Origin: Rhodosporidiobolus odoratus
Taxonomy: Eukaryota; Basidiomycota; Microbotryomycetes; Sporidiobolales; Sporidiobolaceae
Length of the DNA stretch: 64,000 bases
Direction: 5' to 3'
Assembly (NCBI GenBank): GCA_034387635.1
Contig: JAOANU010000020.1
Coordinates: forward strand, 124,001-188,000
In this document: positions 48,269-60,759 of the stretch, one piece after another
Numbering within the stretch: position 1 is the first letter of the stretch
How the letters are laid out: each line of letters begins with the position of its first letter
Program-made: the position numbers and the translations under genes
Notes under the pieces: model-generated
Databases searched by the model: none
The model's input: the letters and a program-made list of their open reading frames with translations, nothing else
Told to the model about the DNA's origin: nothing

Positions 48269-50030
48269 CTACGACTCCGCACATCCGTTCCCCGCCTCGT
48301 CCGGCTTCTTCTCCTTCTCCCTAACCCTCCCATCCTGCCCCTGCATCAACCTCCCCTCCACAAACCCCGACGCGTCCACCCACCCACCCTGCCACACATC
48401 CCGCTTCTTGCGCCGCTCCTGCTCCGAAGGATCCGATTCAGGTTCAGACAAATGAGGTCCAGCAGACTCGCTTGGCCAGTCGGGGTCGAGGTCTGAGTCG
48501 TAGAGGAGTTCGGGACCTGTACAAGGGGTAGAGGACGAGTCGGATGAGTTATCGTAGAGGCGGACTCTGCAGCCGGCATGGCGAGCGCCCCCGAGGGTGT
48601 CAGTTCACAGACAGTTCAACCGAGCAACGGTTCGAAAGCGGAAAGAGAGGGCGTTTTTGACGCACCGGCGAACCAATCCAGGCTTACTGAGCGCCGCTAC
48701 GCATTTGGGGCTTCTCAACCGGCTTCGCTTGATCGCTTCGGGGTTGGTGACCCGACCTGTGGCTTTGGCCCGATTTCCGGCTCGTCTAAGCATGACATCC
48801 TCTGGTGATGACTGAGGCAGCGACATCGAGTTCGCCCGGGTCAGTACGGAGCAGAAAGGAAGGTTACTGGGTAGATTGCCGAGGCGGCGGTCGAGCAAGA
48901 TGGCGGGCGTTACGGAGAAAGCTACGTATGGCGCAAGTATGACGAAAAAATGGGGGAAAGAGCAGAGAGAAACGCACCACGAACAAAATCTCGCAATCAT
49001 ACCCGGCTTCCCGATAAGTCTCAATGTGACCCTCAAACCAAGCACAATCCGTCAAACTTCCATCGACGACCAATGACCTGCCTTCCTCGCGAGCGACGGC
49101 TGCGCAGATTTCTTGCAAGAGCGATGCTTCGGGATGTAATAAAGCGGATGCGGTCGCCGGGTTTGAGGCGACATATTGGGGACGTTCGGGGAGGAGGCGT
49201 GAGAGGGCGTCAGGATCGATCCTGCGAGTCATGACCGTGCGTGTGTCAATATAAGAGCCGAGGAAGGAAGCGGTAGAGGGCAGGGGCCAGCCCAGGACGG
49301 CCAATCAGGCGGACGAGGATAGACGAACCAAACGGTATTTGCTGCTAGCCGTATCCGTCGCGTCTTGAGCAGCTCCCGGAGGGTGTGCCCCTTTCCCGCA
49401 CCCATGCCGCTGTGGGCGAGATAGGCTGTTCAGTGACATGTACAAAAGGAGAAGCAAAGGAGAGGCAGAGGAAAACGAGCGAGAACAAAAGACTCACCCT
49501 GCCGTGAAGAGTGCCAAAGGCGGTTCTTTCTGCCCATCATCGCGCTGCTTGTTCAGATCGTCGACCTCGACCCCTCGAATAGCCGCCATCGACCCATTCG
49601 GTTCCGCTTCTGCCGCATCGCTGACCCTGCAAGGTTCATCGTCCCCAGCCTCGCTGCATTCCCGCACTCGTTGCGTCAGGACCAGATTGACGATAGAGTC
49701 CTGAAGAGCCTGACGCTCTTTCGACGGAACGACGTGGTAAGACCAGTCGAGAGCTGCTCGTTGGAGAGCATATGGTCCGTAGTGCCGCGGTGTTGGTCGG
49801 TCTTCTCGTTGCGGATGCGGTTCCAGTTCCTCGATTCTTTCAGGCGAAGGACGACGAGAAAAGTCGCTAGAGGATTGACCCAGTTCTTCCCATGCTGCGG
49901 CGAGAGAAGCAGCGTAAAGCTCGCTTGTCGGGACCTTGAGCATTTCTTCGGTCAAAAGCGGAGCTTTGTCGACGAGCGTTGGAGGGCATCGCGGAGGTGG
50001 ACCGGCATATTGAGGGGCAGAGGGCGACAT
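48269..50030 (-). CDS. Zeta-toxin-fold P-loop kinase-like protein
   Basis: Multi-exon gene. Its C-terminal half carries a P-loop: FTAGGMGAGKGHTLRELL across one intron, then, after another intron, WIDPDALSRLLPERPQYVA. These are followed by a helix ending EICAAVAREEGRSLVVDGSL, YREAGYDCEILFV, and an (R/K)SPK segment. The last exon gives VRLYDNSSDSSS and ends DEAGNGCAES. This is the pattern of zeta-toxin/UDP-sugar-kinase-fold proteins that occur as chromosomal genes in fungi and plants. I see no antitoxin partner, so a toxin-antitoxin function is unlikely. The first about 180 residues are a helical, Glu/Arg-rich region of unknown role. Start is uncertain: the frame is open to 50339; I chose the ATG giving MSPSAPQYAGPPPRCPP. 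Confidence 0.7.
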
Positions 50031-50339
50031 AGAGGAGGGGGTCGGGCCGGAAAAGGCTGATGAGGCGGGACGAGGAAGGAGGGAGGCTTTGGCGGGGAGG
50101 TACAAGATTGCTGTGAGGCTCAGCGGTCGCGTATACAAGCGTACTGCGGGCTTAAGTGGGTGGGTGAGGCAGGCGAGCCGCCGGAGCGGAATCAAGAGGG
50201 GAATGGCGGAAAACGCCAGTGAGGGCGCTAGAGAGCTGGCTAGATGTACCGCGAGATTTCTATGCGTGTTTCTGGAGCGTGTCTGGGGTTCTATAGCGCT
50301 TTGAAGAGGGGCAGCGAGCGGGAATGACGATAAAGTCAA

Positions 50340-51239
50340 GCGTCACTTTTCGTCGGCTCCCGGTCTTGCTCATTGTGCTCGATCCGACTGTATAGCTGAG
50401 CCGGCGTGCATAGCAGCTACGGCTTTGCTTGCTGCATCTCTGAGCCGACTCTCGTCGTTCCACAAGCCCTGTCTCGATTTTCCGCTTGGCTAGCCGAGCA
50501 TGTCACAAACACCGAAGACACGCTTTCTAGTTACAGACCCCTCACACCTGTGCATTCCGAGCTAGATGCAGACCCGACGAACGGGTATGACTGCTCTGCA
50601 CTCTCACGGTGCCAGGAAAAGGGCGCCTTCTTCATGCTGCTGCGCCTGGCCTGCTTGCCTTTCGTTACGGGTCAAGCCAGCGTGTACTGCCCGCTACCAG
50701 CACGGAGACGGCGGACATGCGACGAAGACGAGCTGGCCGCCGAAAAGCGACGTGTGCGAGCTTGAGAAGGCAAAGAGCGAGGGAGGTTGAAGAAAGGGAC
50801 CGAAGGTGCAGACGAGGGATCTGCTTGCAAGCAATGCCAAGTTGTCGGTCTGGGTTTGGTGATTGCGTCAGAGACGGCTGGAGCGTTCGAGCCCATCTGA
50901 CACAGTCCGTTAATGGTTCCCAGCAGGATTTTCTGTGGAGCTGCTTCTGTCAATGTTAAGTCACTGCAGGCGTAGCTAAGAACAGCGGCCACATCCAGCC
51001 TCCATGGCCGAAGAGCTCTCGATCCGGGTTTGTAGTAAGCCCGTTGGCTTCGGATCTTCGTCAAGACCTGCGACTGAGATTGCGAGAAGAAAACTACAAG
51101 AAACAACGCGACTGTCGTAAGCTACCCACAAACCTGCTAGAACACGCACGACATAGACTACCTCTTCCCTTCCTTTGCGTGGGAACAAAACCCGCATACG
51201 AAGAATGGCACAAATGACCTGCCCGACGACGTTCTTCAT
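50340..51239. other. Intergenic, no gene recognised
   Basis: About 900 bp with short frames on both strands (for example 50406-50765 plus, 119 aa) that lack similarity or splice support. Confidence 0.4.
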
Positions 51240-53418
51240 TCAGAGGAAAAGCGCCGACATCCCCTCCTTGCCTTCACCCCTGGTGTTGGATGTTCCGAAG
51301 CTCGCAAGGCGTGGTGGTACACGGATGAGAGAGCCAGAGTAGGTCGAACTTGAGGAAGATGGCTTGAGAAGGTCAAGGAGCGGAGATGAGGAGGCGAGAT
51401 GGCGGATGAGGGAGCTATCGTAAGAAGGTAGGTGAGTGAGAAGCGTATACAAAGTGTGGGTTCCGACAGGTAGCAAGGATAAGCGGCAGCCGAGGAGGGG
51501 TGGTGAGGCGCCTGAAAAAGGAAAGACGCACCTTGCCCCCAAGCCAACGCCGACCAATACTCCGCAGATCCCGACCAACTGCCACACCTTCAGCTCAACG
51601 ACGGCTCCACCGAGCCCCCTAAGCCATCCGATAAAGCCACCTCTCCTAGCTTGCCCTCCTCTGCCTGCGGATCCTTCCTTCTCGTCGCCCTTGCCCCGCT
51701 CGGGTCCTTTCGTCTTCTCCCCCTCGTTCGAAGAAGGTGTGCGAGACCGAGTCGCTGACGTCCCACTGCTGAGCCCCTCGAGGGTAGGTGCGCTCTCGCT
51801 GGCTAGGGCAGGATCGCTCAATTCCTCTTCTTCTGCATCATGCCCTGCCTGAGTCGGTCGTTGTGGCCAGCCTGACGTGGCCGGCGCTGTCTGAGCCAGT
51901 GGAGCGAGGGAAGCGGTAAGAGCAGAGGAGAAGTTCGAGGGGTAGGAGCCGGGTAGGGAACGCGAGGTGGAACGAGGGGAGAGAGACGTGAAGAATTCGG
52001 CGGCGGAAAGAAGGTCGGAGTAGGCTTCCTCTGCACAAAGAGGGGGGTGATACAATGCTTGGTCAGCGTTGACTCCGGCATGGACCTTCCAGCAGACCAG
52101 CAAAAGGCTTTGTCTTCGCTCGTGCCGCGGTTTCTGCCGAGCGGGCGCAGCGGACCAGCACGCACCTTGTTCGTCTGGCGATCTCTCGCTCATTCCACTT
52201 GCTCCTGAGGACATACCCGGTCCAGCAGCCGCCTCGGCCCTCGCCCTCCTCCGTTCCTCCAGACTGGCTGGTCCAGGTCCAGGACTTGCACTTCCACCCC
52301 TGCCCCTACCCCTTCGCCACCCAAGCCCACTCGCGCGCCGACGATAGCTACTCGGCGGGCTCTCCGACATAGAAGCGCCGAGGGGACGCGAAGGTTGAAG
52401 GAGCGAGAAGGAGGCAGCGCGGGAGGACTGGTGAGGAGAACGGGTAATGGGAATCGCGCCGGGGCGGTGGACGCCAAGCTGAGTGGCTCCGTCCGAGTCA
52501 GAATCGGAAGAGGAGGAAGCCAGGAACACATCCTCGTGTCGAGACTGTGTTTGGGTCTGAGCCGGAAAATTGCGAGCGTCGGCGAAATCGGCCTCTTCCT
52601 CTTCGTCATCCTCGTCTTCATCGTCGACGAGAGGCTCTTGTAGAGCTGAGGCAAAGGCAGTAGGTCGACTACCAGGGGCGCGGAAAGAAGCGGCGCTTGA
52701 CGAGGAGCTCGATGAGGAGGCAGTCTGAAAGGGTGACGACGAAAAAAGCGAGGCGAGGGACGCATGGGAGAGTGACGGGGTTTGCGACATGCCCGCTTGC
52801 GCTGGAGCGAGAGATAGGAGAGTGGCGAGGCTGTTTTGGCATGTTCAGTCAAGCGAGAAGTGGCGAAAAAGCGAGGAATCAAACCCACCTGCTCCGCAAT
52901 GCGTCCTCCAGCAAGGACTTCTTCAGTTCAGGGTCCCTTCGACGTGTCCTCCCTCTCCCTCTGGCATCCTCCGCATCTTCGAACGCAGACGAATCTTCAT
53001 CATCTCCTTCGATCCCTCTGCGTAGGTCCTCCTCCTCCTCTTCACCTCGCTGTGCACCCGTGCTGCCCCATCTACCCCGTTCTCGAGCCGCACTGGCAAC
53101 GAAGCCCTGAGAGCTCTCCTTCTCTCGACGCTGAGAGAGACTCCGAGCGAGGTTTGAAGCGCCTGGAGCAAGGGTGGCCGTTTGCGAAGGCTGGTGAGGA
53201 GGAGGAAAAGCTGATGGTGGTTGATTGAGCGAGCGGACCTCGCTATCGCTAATGGCCTCAAAGTCGCTGGACGAAGGTGAGCCAATGCCGGTCCAAGGCG
53301 AGAGGGAGGCAGCTGTGCAAAGAAGAAGAGGTGTGAGTGCTCCCCCCGCAAAAAACGCGATAACCCCACACAACGACGATAGGAGCGGAGCATGCGCCCA
53401 GCCGCTGTCGCCAGCCAT
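51240..53418 (-). CDS. Low-complexity membrane protein, function unknown
   Basis: Three exons inferred. The first starts MAGDSGWAHAPLLSSLCGVI at 53418, with a hydrophobic stretch (CGVIAFFAGGALTPLLLCTA). It joins through an intron (about 52827-52887) to SLATLLSLAPAQAGMSQTPS, and then through another (about 52033-52172) to EEAYSDLLSAAEFFTSLSPR. Most of the protein is Ser/Pro/Arg and acidic low complexity. A second hydrophobic segment (VWQLVGICGVLVGVGLGARC) lies near the end, followed by HTLYTLLTHLPSYDSSLIRH. Ends GMSALFL. I do not recognise the family. A short frame upstream (MFARTEDRTRRP, from 53620) could be an upstream ORF or 5' exon. Confidence 0.6.
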
Positions 53419-54935
53419 GCTAGAGGGAGGTCGACATACAGTCCGCCTCGCTAGACTCGACTACCCTCTCCTGCTGTCCTGCCCTTCGCTCCAACCTAAC
53501 GAAGGACGAAGCCGATGCGGAACTGCTCAGCCTCTCCCCTTGGCCGGATGACTGGATCGGCTCGGTCGTCCGCCGGCTGGAACGAGGTCGACGGGTACGA
53601 TCTTCGGTTCGAGCAAACATGGTCGTCAAAGTAAGTGAAAGCGATGGGAACCGAGCGATGAGGCGAGTGAGAGAGGAGAAAAGCGGGAAGTGGGGGGAAA
53701 TCGCTCTCGCTCGTTGGGGAGGTCTGCTCACCGCCCTGATCAACCTGCCACAAGTGGAAATTACAGAATGGACATGCACGAGGACGACCTACGTTGTCGG
53801 CTCGGACATCGGTCTGTTATGTAACAGCTGGCGTGCCGAATGAAAAGCAAAAACTAATACGTCGACATTTTCCCTAGCTTCACCGTGCCTCGGCGAATCT
53901 GCTCTGTACAGGAAGGATACTACTCGCTCGTCTCCGTTCAGTAAGACTACGGAAGGTCGCAAGACTTGGTGTTGGGGACGGAGAAGACTGAGCAGTCCTG
54001 TGCAGGAATCGCACGATCCAGCAAAGGCTATTTCATGACCTTGCATGAATCGCGTGGGCTACCCACCCCGGTCGCGGCAATGTCGACCGGCAATCTCTGT
54101 AGAAGTACAGAAGGGCACGAGAGGTGCGAGAAATGAACAGGCTATGAAGACCCCTGAGCAGAGTGGCGGAACTTTGCGCCGAGATTGGCGAGAGCATAGG
54201 TGCTTTACGCCGGTGAACTCTGTCCTACAAGAGATGGTGCTACCGTGTGACGCTGTACAATACATTTAGTCAAGTTGAGGAGCTAGGGGAATAACCAGAC
54301 AGAGAGAGAGAGAGAAAAGAATGCACCTTGATATACAGTCATAAGCCAGCCTGGATATGTGCCGTCTCGTAGCTGCCTCGACGGGACAAGTCTGCCAGGA
54401 TATGTATTGACCGAATCGGACGAACGAACGAAGGACTGCAGCAAGCTGGACGTGATGACGCGACCAACCTTTTCCAGCTGCGGTTCCAGCAACCTATGGA
54501 CAATCTATCATTCCATTCCGCCAGCTGTAGCTTAGCGCCAGAGCGAGTACAGGTAATCAAGGGCGAAGGGAGCTGTAGAAAAGCAGAGTCGAAGTTGTGA
54601 GGTGGAGGGGAGAATGACCGAAACGCAAGATCAGCTCAAGACTGTACTTGCGCGCGACAGCGTCCTACACTGCGCTGGACAAGGACTCTACGCACCAGTG
54701 CGCAGCACACCCGCAACACCAATGGCCCACTTCAGAGTTTCGCGAGCGGCCTGCTTCTGGATCGCGAGTTGAGCCGGGGAGGGAGCTTCGCCTGTGGTGC
54801 AGGTGGGCGTCAGTAGGTTCAAGCATCTTCAGCGACGAGCCAGACCCACCACCGAACATGATCGAAAGGGTTTGAAGGCAACTTCATTTCCTCATCTCTC
54901 TTTCGTTGTCTTCGACTCTCCTGCCTCTTTCTGCT
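53419..54935. other. 1.5-kb intergenic region, no gene recognised
   Basis: Between divergent genes. Short frames only. A GA repeat (GAGAGAGAGAGAGA) lies near 54301-54314. No tRNA or other RNA recognised. Confidence 0.4.
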
Positions 54936-55803
54936 ATGAGCTCTTTCGTGATACCCGGACAACCGTTACCGACACCGACAGGCGTAGCGGCGAGCTTACA
55001 ACCCGGACCTGGTACCTTCCTGCGAGGAGGCAAGCTGTACGCAAGCTTGGTGGGAGAAACAACTCGGGAAGGTGGGGTACGTTCGTTCCGTTCTTTACGG
55101 TTAGCGAGAAGTTGCTCAAAATCTCCCCTCTGCGTTGGTAGGTCGTTTCGGTGAAGGGGAAAGAAGACATCCAATCCATTCCCGAGCCGAATTCCATCGT
55201 CCGTTTTTTCCCCTGTCCCGTCCCCGCTCTTTATACGTTGCTGAGGTCATACATACCCATTTTAGGTCATTGGCACCGTCTCCCGCATTACTCGCGCTTT
55301 TGCGACCCTGTCCTTGCTCACCGTAGATGGACGACCTTGTCGACCTGACTTTACCGGCATCATACGAAGTCAGGATGTGCGGCAAGCCGCCAAGGACAGT
55401 GTCAAGGTGAGACTTCGCGTGTCTGTATGCGGAGGACGTTGATTGACGAGACAACAATTCGCAGATCTGGAGTTGCTTCCGACCAGGAGATGTGGTCCGG
55501 GCTAAAGTGGTGCGTCTATATGCTCTTCCTCGAACATTTTCGCGTGCTGGACGTACTATCACACAGATCTCGCTTGGTGACTCCCGTTCATGTAGGGTTT
55601 TCCGCTCGTACTTCTTCGCCTGTGTCCAGGCTGATGCTTTTCTTCCCTCGGCAGACTTCCTTTCCACGGCGGCCAACTCGCTCGGCGTCCTTTTTGCCGT
55701 ATCTTCGACGACGGGGGAAGCGCTGGAAGCAGTAAGCTGGGAGGAAATGCGGTGTCCGTCAAGTGGGGAGGTTGAAGGGAGGAAAGTGGCGGGTCCGGAA
55801 TGA
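54936..55803 (+). CDS. CSL4: Exosome subunit CSL4
   Basis: Six exons, 54936-55076, 55142-55198, 55266-55406, 55465-55509, 55567-55591 and 55655-55803, giving 185 aa. The N-terminal domain has VIPGQPLPTPTGVAASLQPG and GTFLRGGKLYASLVG. The S1 domain contains IGTVSRITRAFATLSLLTVD, FTGIIRSQDVR, WSCFRPGDVVRAKVISLGDS and RSYFLSTAANSLGVLFA, and a C-terminal part ends with MRCPSSGEVEGRKV. CSL4 caps the RNA exosome with Rrp4 and Rrp40 and helps thread RNA into it. Length is like the human 195 aa. The gene ends 155 bp before the GDI start, same strand. Confidence 0.92.
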
Positions 55804-55958
55804 TGAGCCTGGCTCTCTGTAGATGGTCGAGCTGGGTCGTCTATTGTTGTACTCCTACGTCACGGCGCTTTCAAAGAGATTACAGTGGAGGGAGAACTTG
55901 AGATGCATCGGCCCCACTCGCATTGCTCTCTTGCTTCTATCACTCACTTGCTACCAAG

Positions 55959-58034
55959 ATGGACGAACACTATGACTTTGTGTGCTCCTCGGTCGACCAG
56001 CATGCTCTGTTTCATCCGCACTGACACTCTCTGTCTCTGCAGATCATTCTCGGAACTGGATTGACGGAATGTGTTTTGTCGGGATTGCTGTCAGTCGAGG
56101 GGAAGAAGGTTCTGCACATGGACAGGTGCGTTGGCCTGCATATGTGTCTTGAACCTCTCTACGTCTCCTGGGCGCGCGCTCCTGCTTTCTGGCGCTGTGC
56201 GGCGGAAGTGGAGGGCGCGTTCGTCGACGAGGAGATCAAGACGATCCGGTTCCAGTGAGCGACTCGGTACGCTTGCTGATACGTCAAGCGCGCAGGAATG
56301 ACTACTATGGCGCCGAATCCGCTTCTCTGAACCTCACTCAGGTGCGTCACCGTTTCCCAGTGTCGGGTCCTGCGGTGATGACGATCCAGGCGACGCAAGC
56401 TCCTGTTCGCTGACACTCCTCGACAATGCTACTGGGTGAACTGTAGCTTTACAAGAAGTTCCGCGGGACGGAACCGCCAGCAGAGTTGGGTCGTGACAGG
56501 GATTATGCTGTCGACCTCATTCCCAAATTGTTCGCTCCTTCTCGTGCTGACTATCCTCTGATTCCTGCTCACCCGATTTACCCGCAGCATGATGGCCAAT
56601 GGCGAAATGACTCGTATGCTCGTCCACACGGATGTGACCCGCTACCTCGAGTTCAAGCAAATCGCTGGCTCGTACGTTATCCGCGATGGCAGGATCAGCA
56701 AGGTGCCCAGTACCGAGATGGAAGCTGTCAGGAGTCCCCTCATGGGTTTGTTCGAGAAGAGGAGGGCGAAGAAGTTCTTTGAGTGGGTACAGGGATACAA
56801 GGAGGAGGATCTGGCGACGCACCAGGGTACGTTCCCGCTCCCTCCATCTGTCTGATTCAATCCTTCGAGTCCTTCGCTTGACATGTGACTCATGATTGGC
56901 TTTGCATAGGTGTTGAACTCGACAAGACCACGATGAAGGAGGTCTACTACAAGTTTGGTCTCGAGGCTGGAACCCAGGACTTCATCGGTCACGCTATGGC
57001 CCTGCATCTCGATGAGGAGTGCGTCCCGTACCTGCATACGCAGCCACGTCGTGACTGACGATCATGGCTGCGCAGGTACATCAACCAGCCCGCCCGCGAC
57101 ACCTACAACCGCATCGTTCTTTACACTTCCTCCATGGCCCGATACGGCAAATCCCCCTACCTCTACCCTCTCTACGGTCTCGGCGAGCTTCCTCAAGGGT
57201 TTGCCCGCCTCTCTGCCATTTACGGCGGAACCTACATGCTCGACAAGCCGGTCGAGACGATTGAATACGACGACAAGGGCAAGTTTGTTGGAGTAACTTC
57301 GGGTGGGGAGACGGTCAAGGCGGACAAGGTTATCGGTGACCCGAGCTACTTTGTCGATGCTTCGGGCAAGGGAGGCGAGGATAAGGAGGACAAGGTATTC
57401 CTGGAAGGAAGGGTCGTCAGGGCGATCTGCATCCTTCGTCACCCGATTCCGAACACGGATGACAGCGACTCGGTTCAGCTCATCCTCCCGCAGAAGCAGC
57501 TTGGAAGGAAGAACGGTGCGTGCTGCCTCGTCTGCCCTCTTCCCCTTTTCAGAGAAAGGGATAGAGTGATCGAAGAACCCGCTGACGAGACGAGCCTCAC
57601 GCATTTATGCCCTTCTCATAGATGTCTACATTGCGTCCATCTCGTCCACTCACAACGTATGTGCCAAGGACGTCTGGATCGCCATTGTGTCCACCGTCGT
57701 CGAGACCGCCAACCCCGAAGCGGAACTCGAGCCTGCTCTAAAGCTCCTCGGTCCCATCCACGACAAGTGCGTCTCATACTTTCCCCCTTTCTTCGTCGAA
57801 TCACGCTCGCTTATCGACGTGAGCTGACACCTTCCTGTTCGAAGATTCGTCTCCATCGCCCCCATCTACTCTCCCGCCTCCTCCGGCTCATACGACAACG
57901 TCTTCGTGACCCGGTCCTACGACGCCACCTCGCACTTCGAGACCATGTGCGACGATGTCAAGGACATTTGGCGTCGTGCCGTTGGAGGTGAGTTGGAGCT
58001 GAAGAAGAGGGAGGATGCTTTGCAGGCAGAGTAA
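55959..58034 (+). CDS. GDI1: Rab GDP-dissociation inhibitor
   Basis: Nine exons, 55959-55979, 56043-56125, 56296-56341, 56447-56529, 56588-56826, 56910-57018, 57076-57515, 57622-57766 and 57845-58034, giving 451 aa, the usual GDI length. Signatures: [20 protein letters not shown] (FAD-like fold of the GDI/CHM family), [91 protein letters not shown] and [20 protein letters not shown]. It extracts GDP-bound prenylated Rab GTPases from membranes and recycles them in the cytosol. No lesion seen. Confidence 0.96.
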
Positions 58035-58165
58035 AGGGGGCTTCGTTAGTAGACACTCTTCTTCTCGAGCCTCTTGACGGTACTTCTGTTTCTTCCCTTC
58101 TTCGAGGAGGCCCCGTTATCCTTGCCTTTCTTCTTCCGTCGTCTTCGCATGCTAGTCAGTTTCTT

Positions 58166-58552
58166 TTAGCTCGCTGCCCTGTAAACCACTTCGTAGTACA
58201 CCCCGATCCTCGGGACGCCACCCTGGGTCTGTGCACAGCTGCCAGCGAGTTTCGCAGCCGGCCCCGATCCCGCACTCTTGAAGTACGCCTGGACTTTGCC
58301 TGGACTGTCCGACTGCTCGAAGCAGTTTCGACGAATCACGAGGCACCGTGGCGTGTCCACTCGCCGTTGCTGCAAACGCAACGCTGAGTAACGGGTGGAG
58401 GCAGCCTGGGGAAGCTGGAGAGAGCCGGAGACTCCGCTTGATCCGAGGGGCGTTCCTCGAGTTTGCACCAACCAGCGAGCGAGAAAGCGGCACAGAGGAA
58501 GTGTTGAGCGGTTGACCACGGCTACGAAGCCTAATAGCGGAGGCCGGAACAT
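58166..58552 (-). CDS. Hypothetical small protein
   Basis: 128-aa open frame starting MFRPPLLGFVAVVNRSTLPL, with a hydrophobic N-terminus that could be a signal or mitochondrial sequence, then CLVIRRNCFEQSDSPGKVQA and GGVPRIGVYYEVVYRAAS. An intron ending at the CAG near 58369 would alter it. No family recognised and the frame may be fortuitous. It ends 132 bp from the convergent GDI stop. Confidence 0.3.
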   Translation of the reverse strand: MFRPPLLGFVAVVNRSTLPLCRFLARWLVQTRGTPLGSSGVSGSLQLPQAASTRYSALRLQQRRVDTPRCLVIRRNCFEQSDSPGKVQAYFKSAGSGPAAKLAGSCAQTQGGVPRIGVYYEVVYRAAS

Positions 58553-58755
58553 TGGGGAATCGACTGAGAGCTGAGAAAGATGGGTCTTGTCAGGCCGGAG
58601 AAAGAGAGACAGTGTACTGTAGAGGGTGAGCTGCGAGGAATGGATGGCAAGTCAGCCTACCTACTCGCGTGGCCAGGCAGGAAAACCTCTGATGGGAAGG
58701 TCTGCAGCGAGCGTCTGGGGTATGTATTGCTTGTTTCTCACTCGCCTCATATGAA
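58553..58755. other. Start of the lower-GC, gene-poor right end
   Basis: Around here base composition drops. Sample lines near 59521 are about 45% GC against over 60% in genes further left. The stretch to 64000 has only tRNAs and weak ORFs. Confidence 0.5.
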
Positions 58756-58836
58756 GCACTGGTGGTTTAGTGGTAAAATTGGACATTGCCATCATACAAT
58801 CTTGTCTAGCCCTGGGTTCGATTCCCAGTCAGTGCA
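58756..58836 (+). tRNA. tRNA-Gly (GCC) with a 10-nt intron
   Basis: Acceptor stem GCACTGG pairs with TCAGTGC, discriminator A. A-box TGGTTTAGTGG and T-arm CTGGGTTCGATTCCCAG are clear. The anticodon stem GGACA/TGTCT encloses a 17-nt loop reading TTGCCA plus 10 extra bases before the final loop T. Removing a 10-nt intron after position 37 (about 58792-58801) gives a normal 7-nt loop with anticodon GCC. Followed directly by T6 (Pol III terminator). Confidence 0.9.
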
Positions 58837-58842
58837 TTTTTT
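58837..58842 (+). terminator. Pol III T6 terminator of tRNA-Gly
   Basis: Six T residues immediately after the discriminator base. Confidence 0.75.
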
Positions 58843-60759
58843 GCTCTCTTGGGGTGAAGTGCTGTCCTAACACTCAACTCCTTCTTTTTCTCGGGAGTTG
58901 GCATTGCCTTTGCCTTTGCCTCCGCCTGACGCACTTTGTGCGCATAGTGATCACAGCCATCTTACCTCAAGCTGTGGCTGCACAGCAGTCTGGCAAGCTC
59001 AAAGGCATATCAGAGATTGCATAGAGAGGCTCAAACAACTGTGAGATCCCTTGCTGCTCTTCTCACTGTCTCAGTGTAAGCTCCAAGTACCCCAGCCATT
59101 CCTAGTCCCCTGTCCTTGCCATGCCCTGTGGACACCTGCAAACCATCCATAGATCAAGTTCTCCTCCATTGAGCCAAACTTCTCACTCACAATCCAGCAT
59201 TAAATCGCTCTCTCTCTCTCTCTCTAACTATGTCTCTCTCTCTTTCTTGTTCACATACAGCTGCAGTCAGCGCCTGTGCACTGTCAGTCAAGTGTGCAGA
59301 CGTGAGCTAGTGTGGCTGAAGTGACTTGAAAGCCAGCGGTTTGAACACAGTACCGCAGGCTGAATCCCTAAATTGACAGAGGTGATTGTCAGAGCAAGCG
59401 AGGCCTGTCACTACAGACAGTATCTGTACTCGTGGCTTACTCCAAGCGGGCCATTGATGAACTGGAGGAATGTGGGTGGGTGTGACAAAAGGCAACAAAT
59501 GAAAGTCTTGTGAATAATGCACTGTACTAGACATGGCCTTGAGATACCAATGCAGTTCAGAGCCTGGAGGAAGATACATATAGCTTCAAACCAAGGGAAT
59601 ACTACCCTCTACAGTAGACTCCCTGGGTAATAGACATGGGTGAGCCAGTTTCCACCTTGACTTGCTGAGTATTCCTGACAGCAGCGGACCTGCGTTGGCC
59701 TATGGCTGTGAACTGAAACTTGAAGGGTCCATGGACGGTGTCATAGCTATTCTGTGAAGCAAGGCAAGTGAGATCCGAGTTGAGAAGGCCAATTTGCACA
59801 TCTTCAGCAAGACTTGCTGGTACTGCTCCATCTCTCTGACTAGCGCAGGGGCACCGTATACAGACATTGGCACTCCAAAACACTCGCTTGGGTGACTGCT
59901 GGATCAAGCTGCTGACACAGCACCTTTGACTGATGCATTTCCCCATTTCCCCAAAGTACATCAATAAGCTGCATTGTCCTGTCACACAGCCATTGACCTA
60001 CTCATGCCTTTCCAGCACTACCCCTGATCTCTGACTGACAGACTGAGAAAGTCCCAGGCCAGGCATCCAAGTTGTGCAGAAGGCGTCACTTTGTGCAGTC
60101 TGTTCTTCCCTTGGTGTTCTTCTGTTTTGCTTGACACAGTGATACTGGTGTGGGAAGTCAAGGCAAGCCTTCACAGACCATCATCTCGTCAGGCAAGCCT
60201 TCATGGTGGCCGGACTCTTCATGTACATAGTAGATGCACAAGCCTCACATGGGGCCAAAGTACAACGTCCATGAGAATGCTTGGTGGTGAATTACTGAGG
60301 GAGCTGGGGCCACAGATATTCAGGTGCATGGTACTTGTCTGTATGACTGACCAAAGCAGCCACATGTGGTGTCTGCTCTGTACTGAACTCAGAAAGGTGA
60401 CCTGGGCAACAAGTCACCTACACAGAAGTCTGGCTTTGATAGCACACAGCGCTCGTGCGAGCTTCTGTCTGAGTCATCTGCTTTGTCGGGGAGTATGATG
60501 TTGGAGGAGTCTCAGGAGAAACTTGGCAAGAGGTGGTTGAGGAGAAGCCAGATTGAGAAGGTCAAAGCGGAGAGGAAGATACACAAGGCATATTTGTGCA
60601 GGCCACACAGAGCAGCAAGGACATACCCACAGTCTTGGAGGCAGATACCCTGCCAGCAAATTTCCCACAAGGGGTTGTAGATGAGCCAAGTTGGGTTGGT
60701 CTGGTAAAAAAAAACGTGAAACTGTACATATGGGTCATTTTCAACTTGTCTTACATCAA
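58843..60759. other. Gene-poor lower-GC stretch
   Basis: Contains a CT microsatellite at about 59210-59227, with a second one near 59234-59243, and a GCCTTT short repeat near 58907-58920. ORFs such as 59602-59985 (minus, 127 aa) and 60091-60498 (plus, 135 aa) have no recognisable domain or splice support. A degraded mobile element is possible but I see no terminal repeats. Confidence 0.4.

Noticed and set aside
48269..50030. Toxin-antitoxin system
   Set aside because: The kinase-like gene has many introns and no neighbouring antitoxin-like gene; the fold is known in chromosomal eukaryotic genes.
51485..51535. Intron in the C-terminal part of the membrane protein, suggested by GTGCGT near 51533
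   Set aside because: The only acceptor nearby would give an intron of about 20 nt, and the frame reads through without stop.
53387..53420. Joining the short frame MFARTEDRTRRP to the membrane protein by an intron
   Set aside because: Candidate introns are 20-35 nt and the longer one leads into the wrong frame.
59602..60498. Possible transposase remnants in the lower-GC region
   Set aside because: ORFs of 127 and 135 aa show no catalytic motif, terminal repeats or target-site duplications that I can see.
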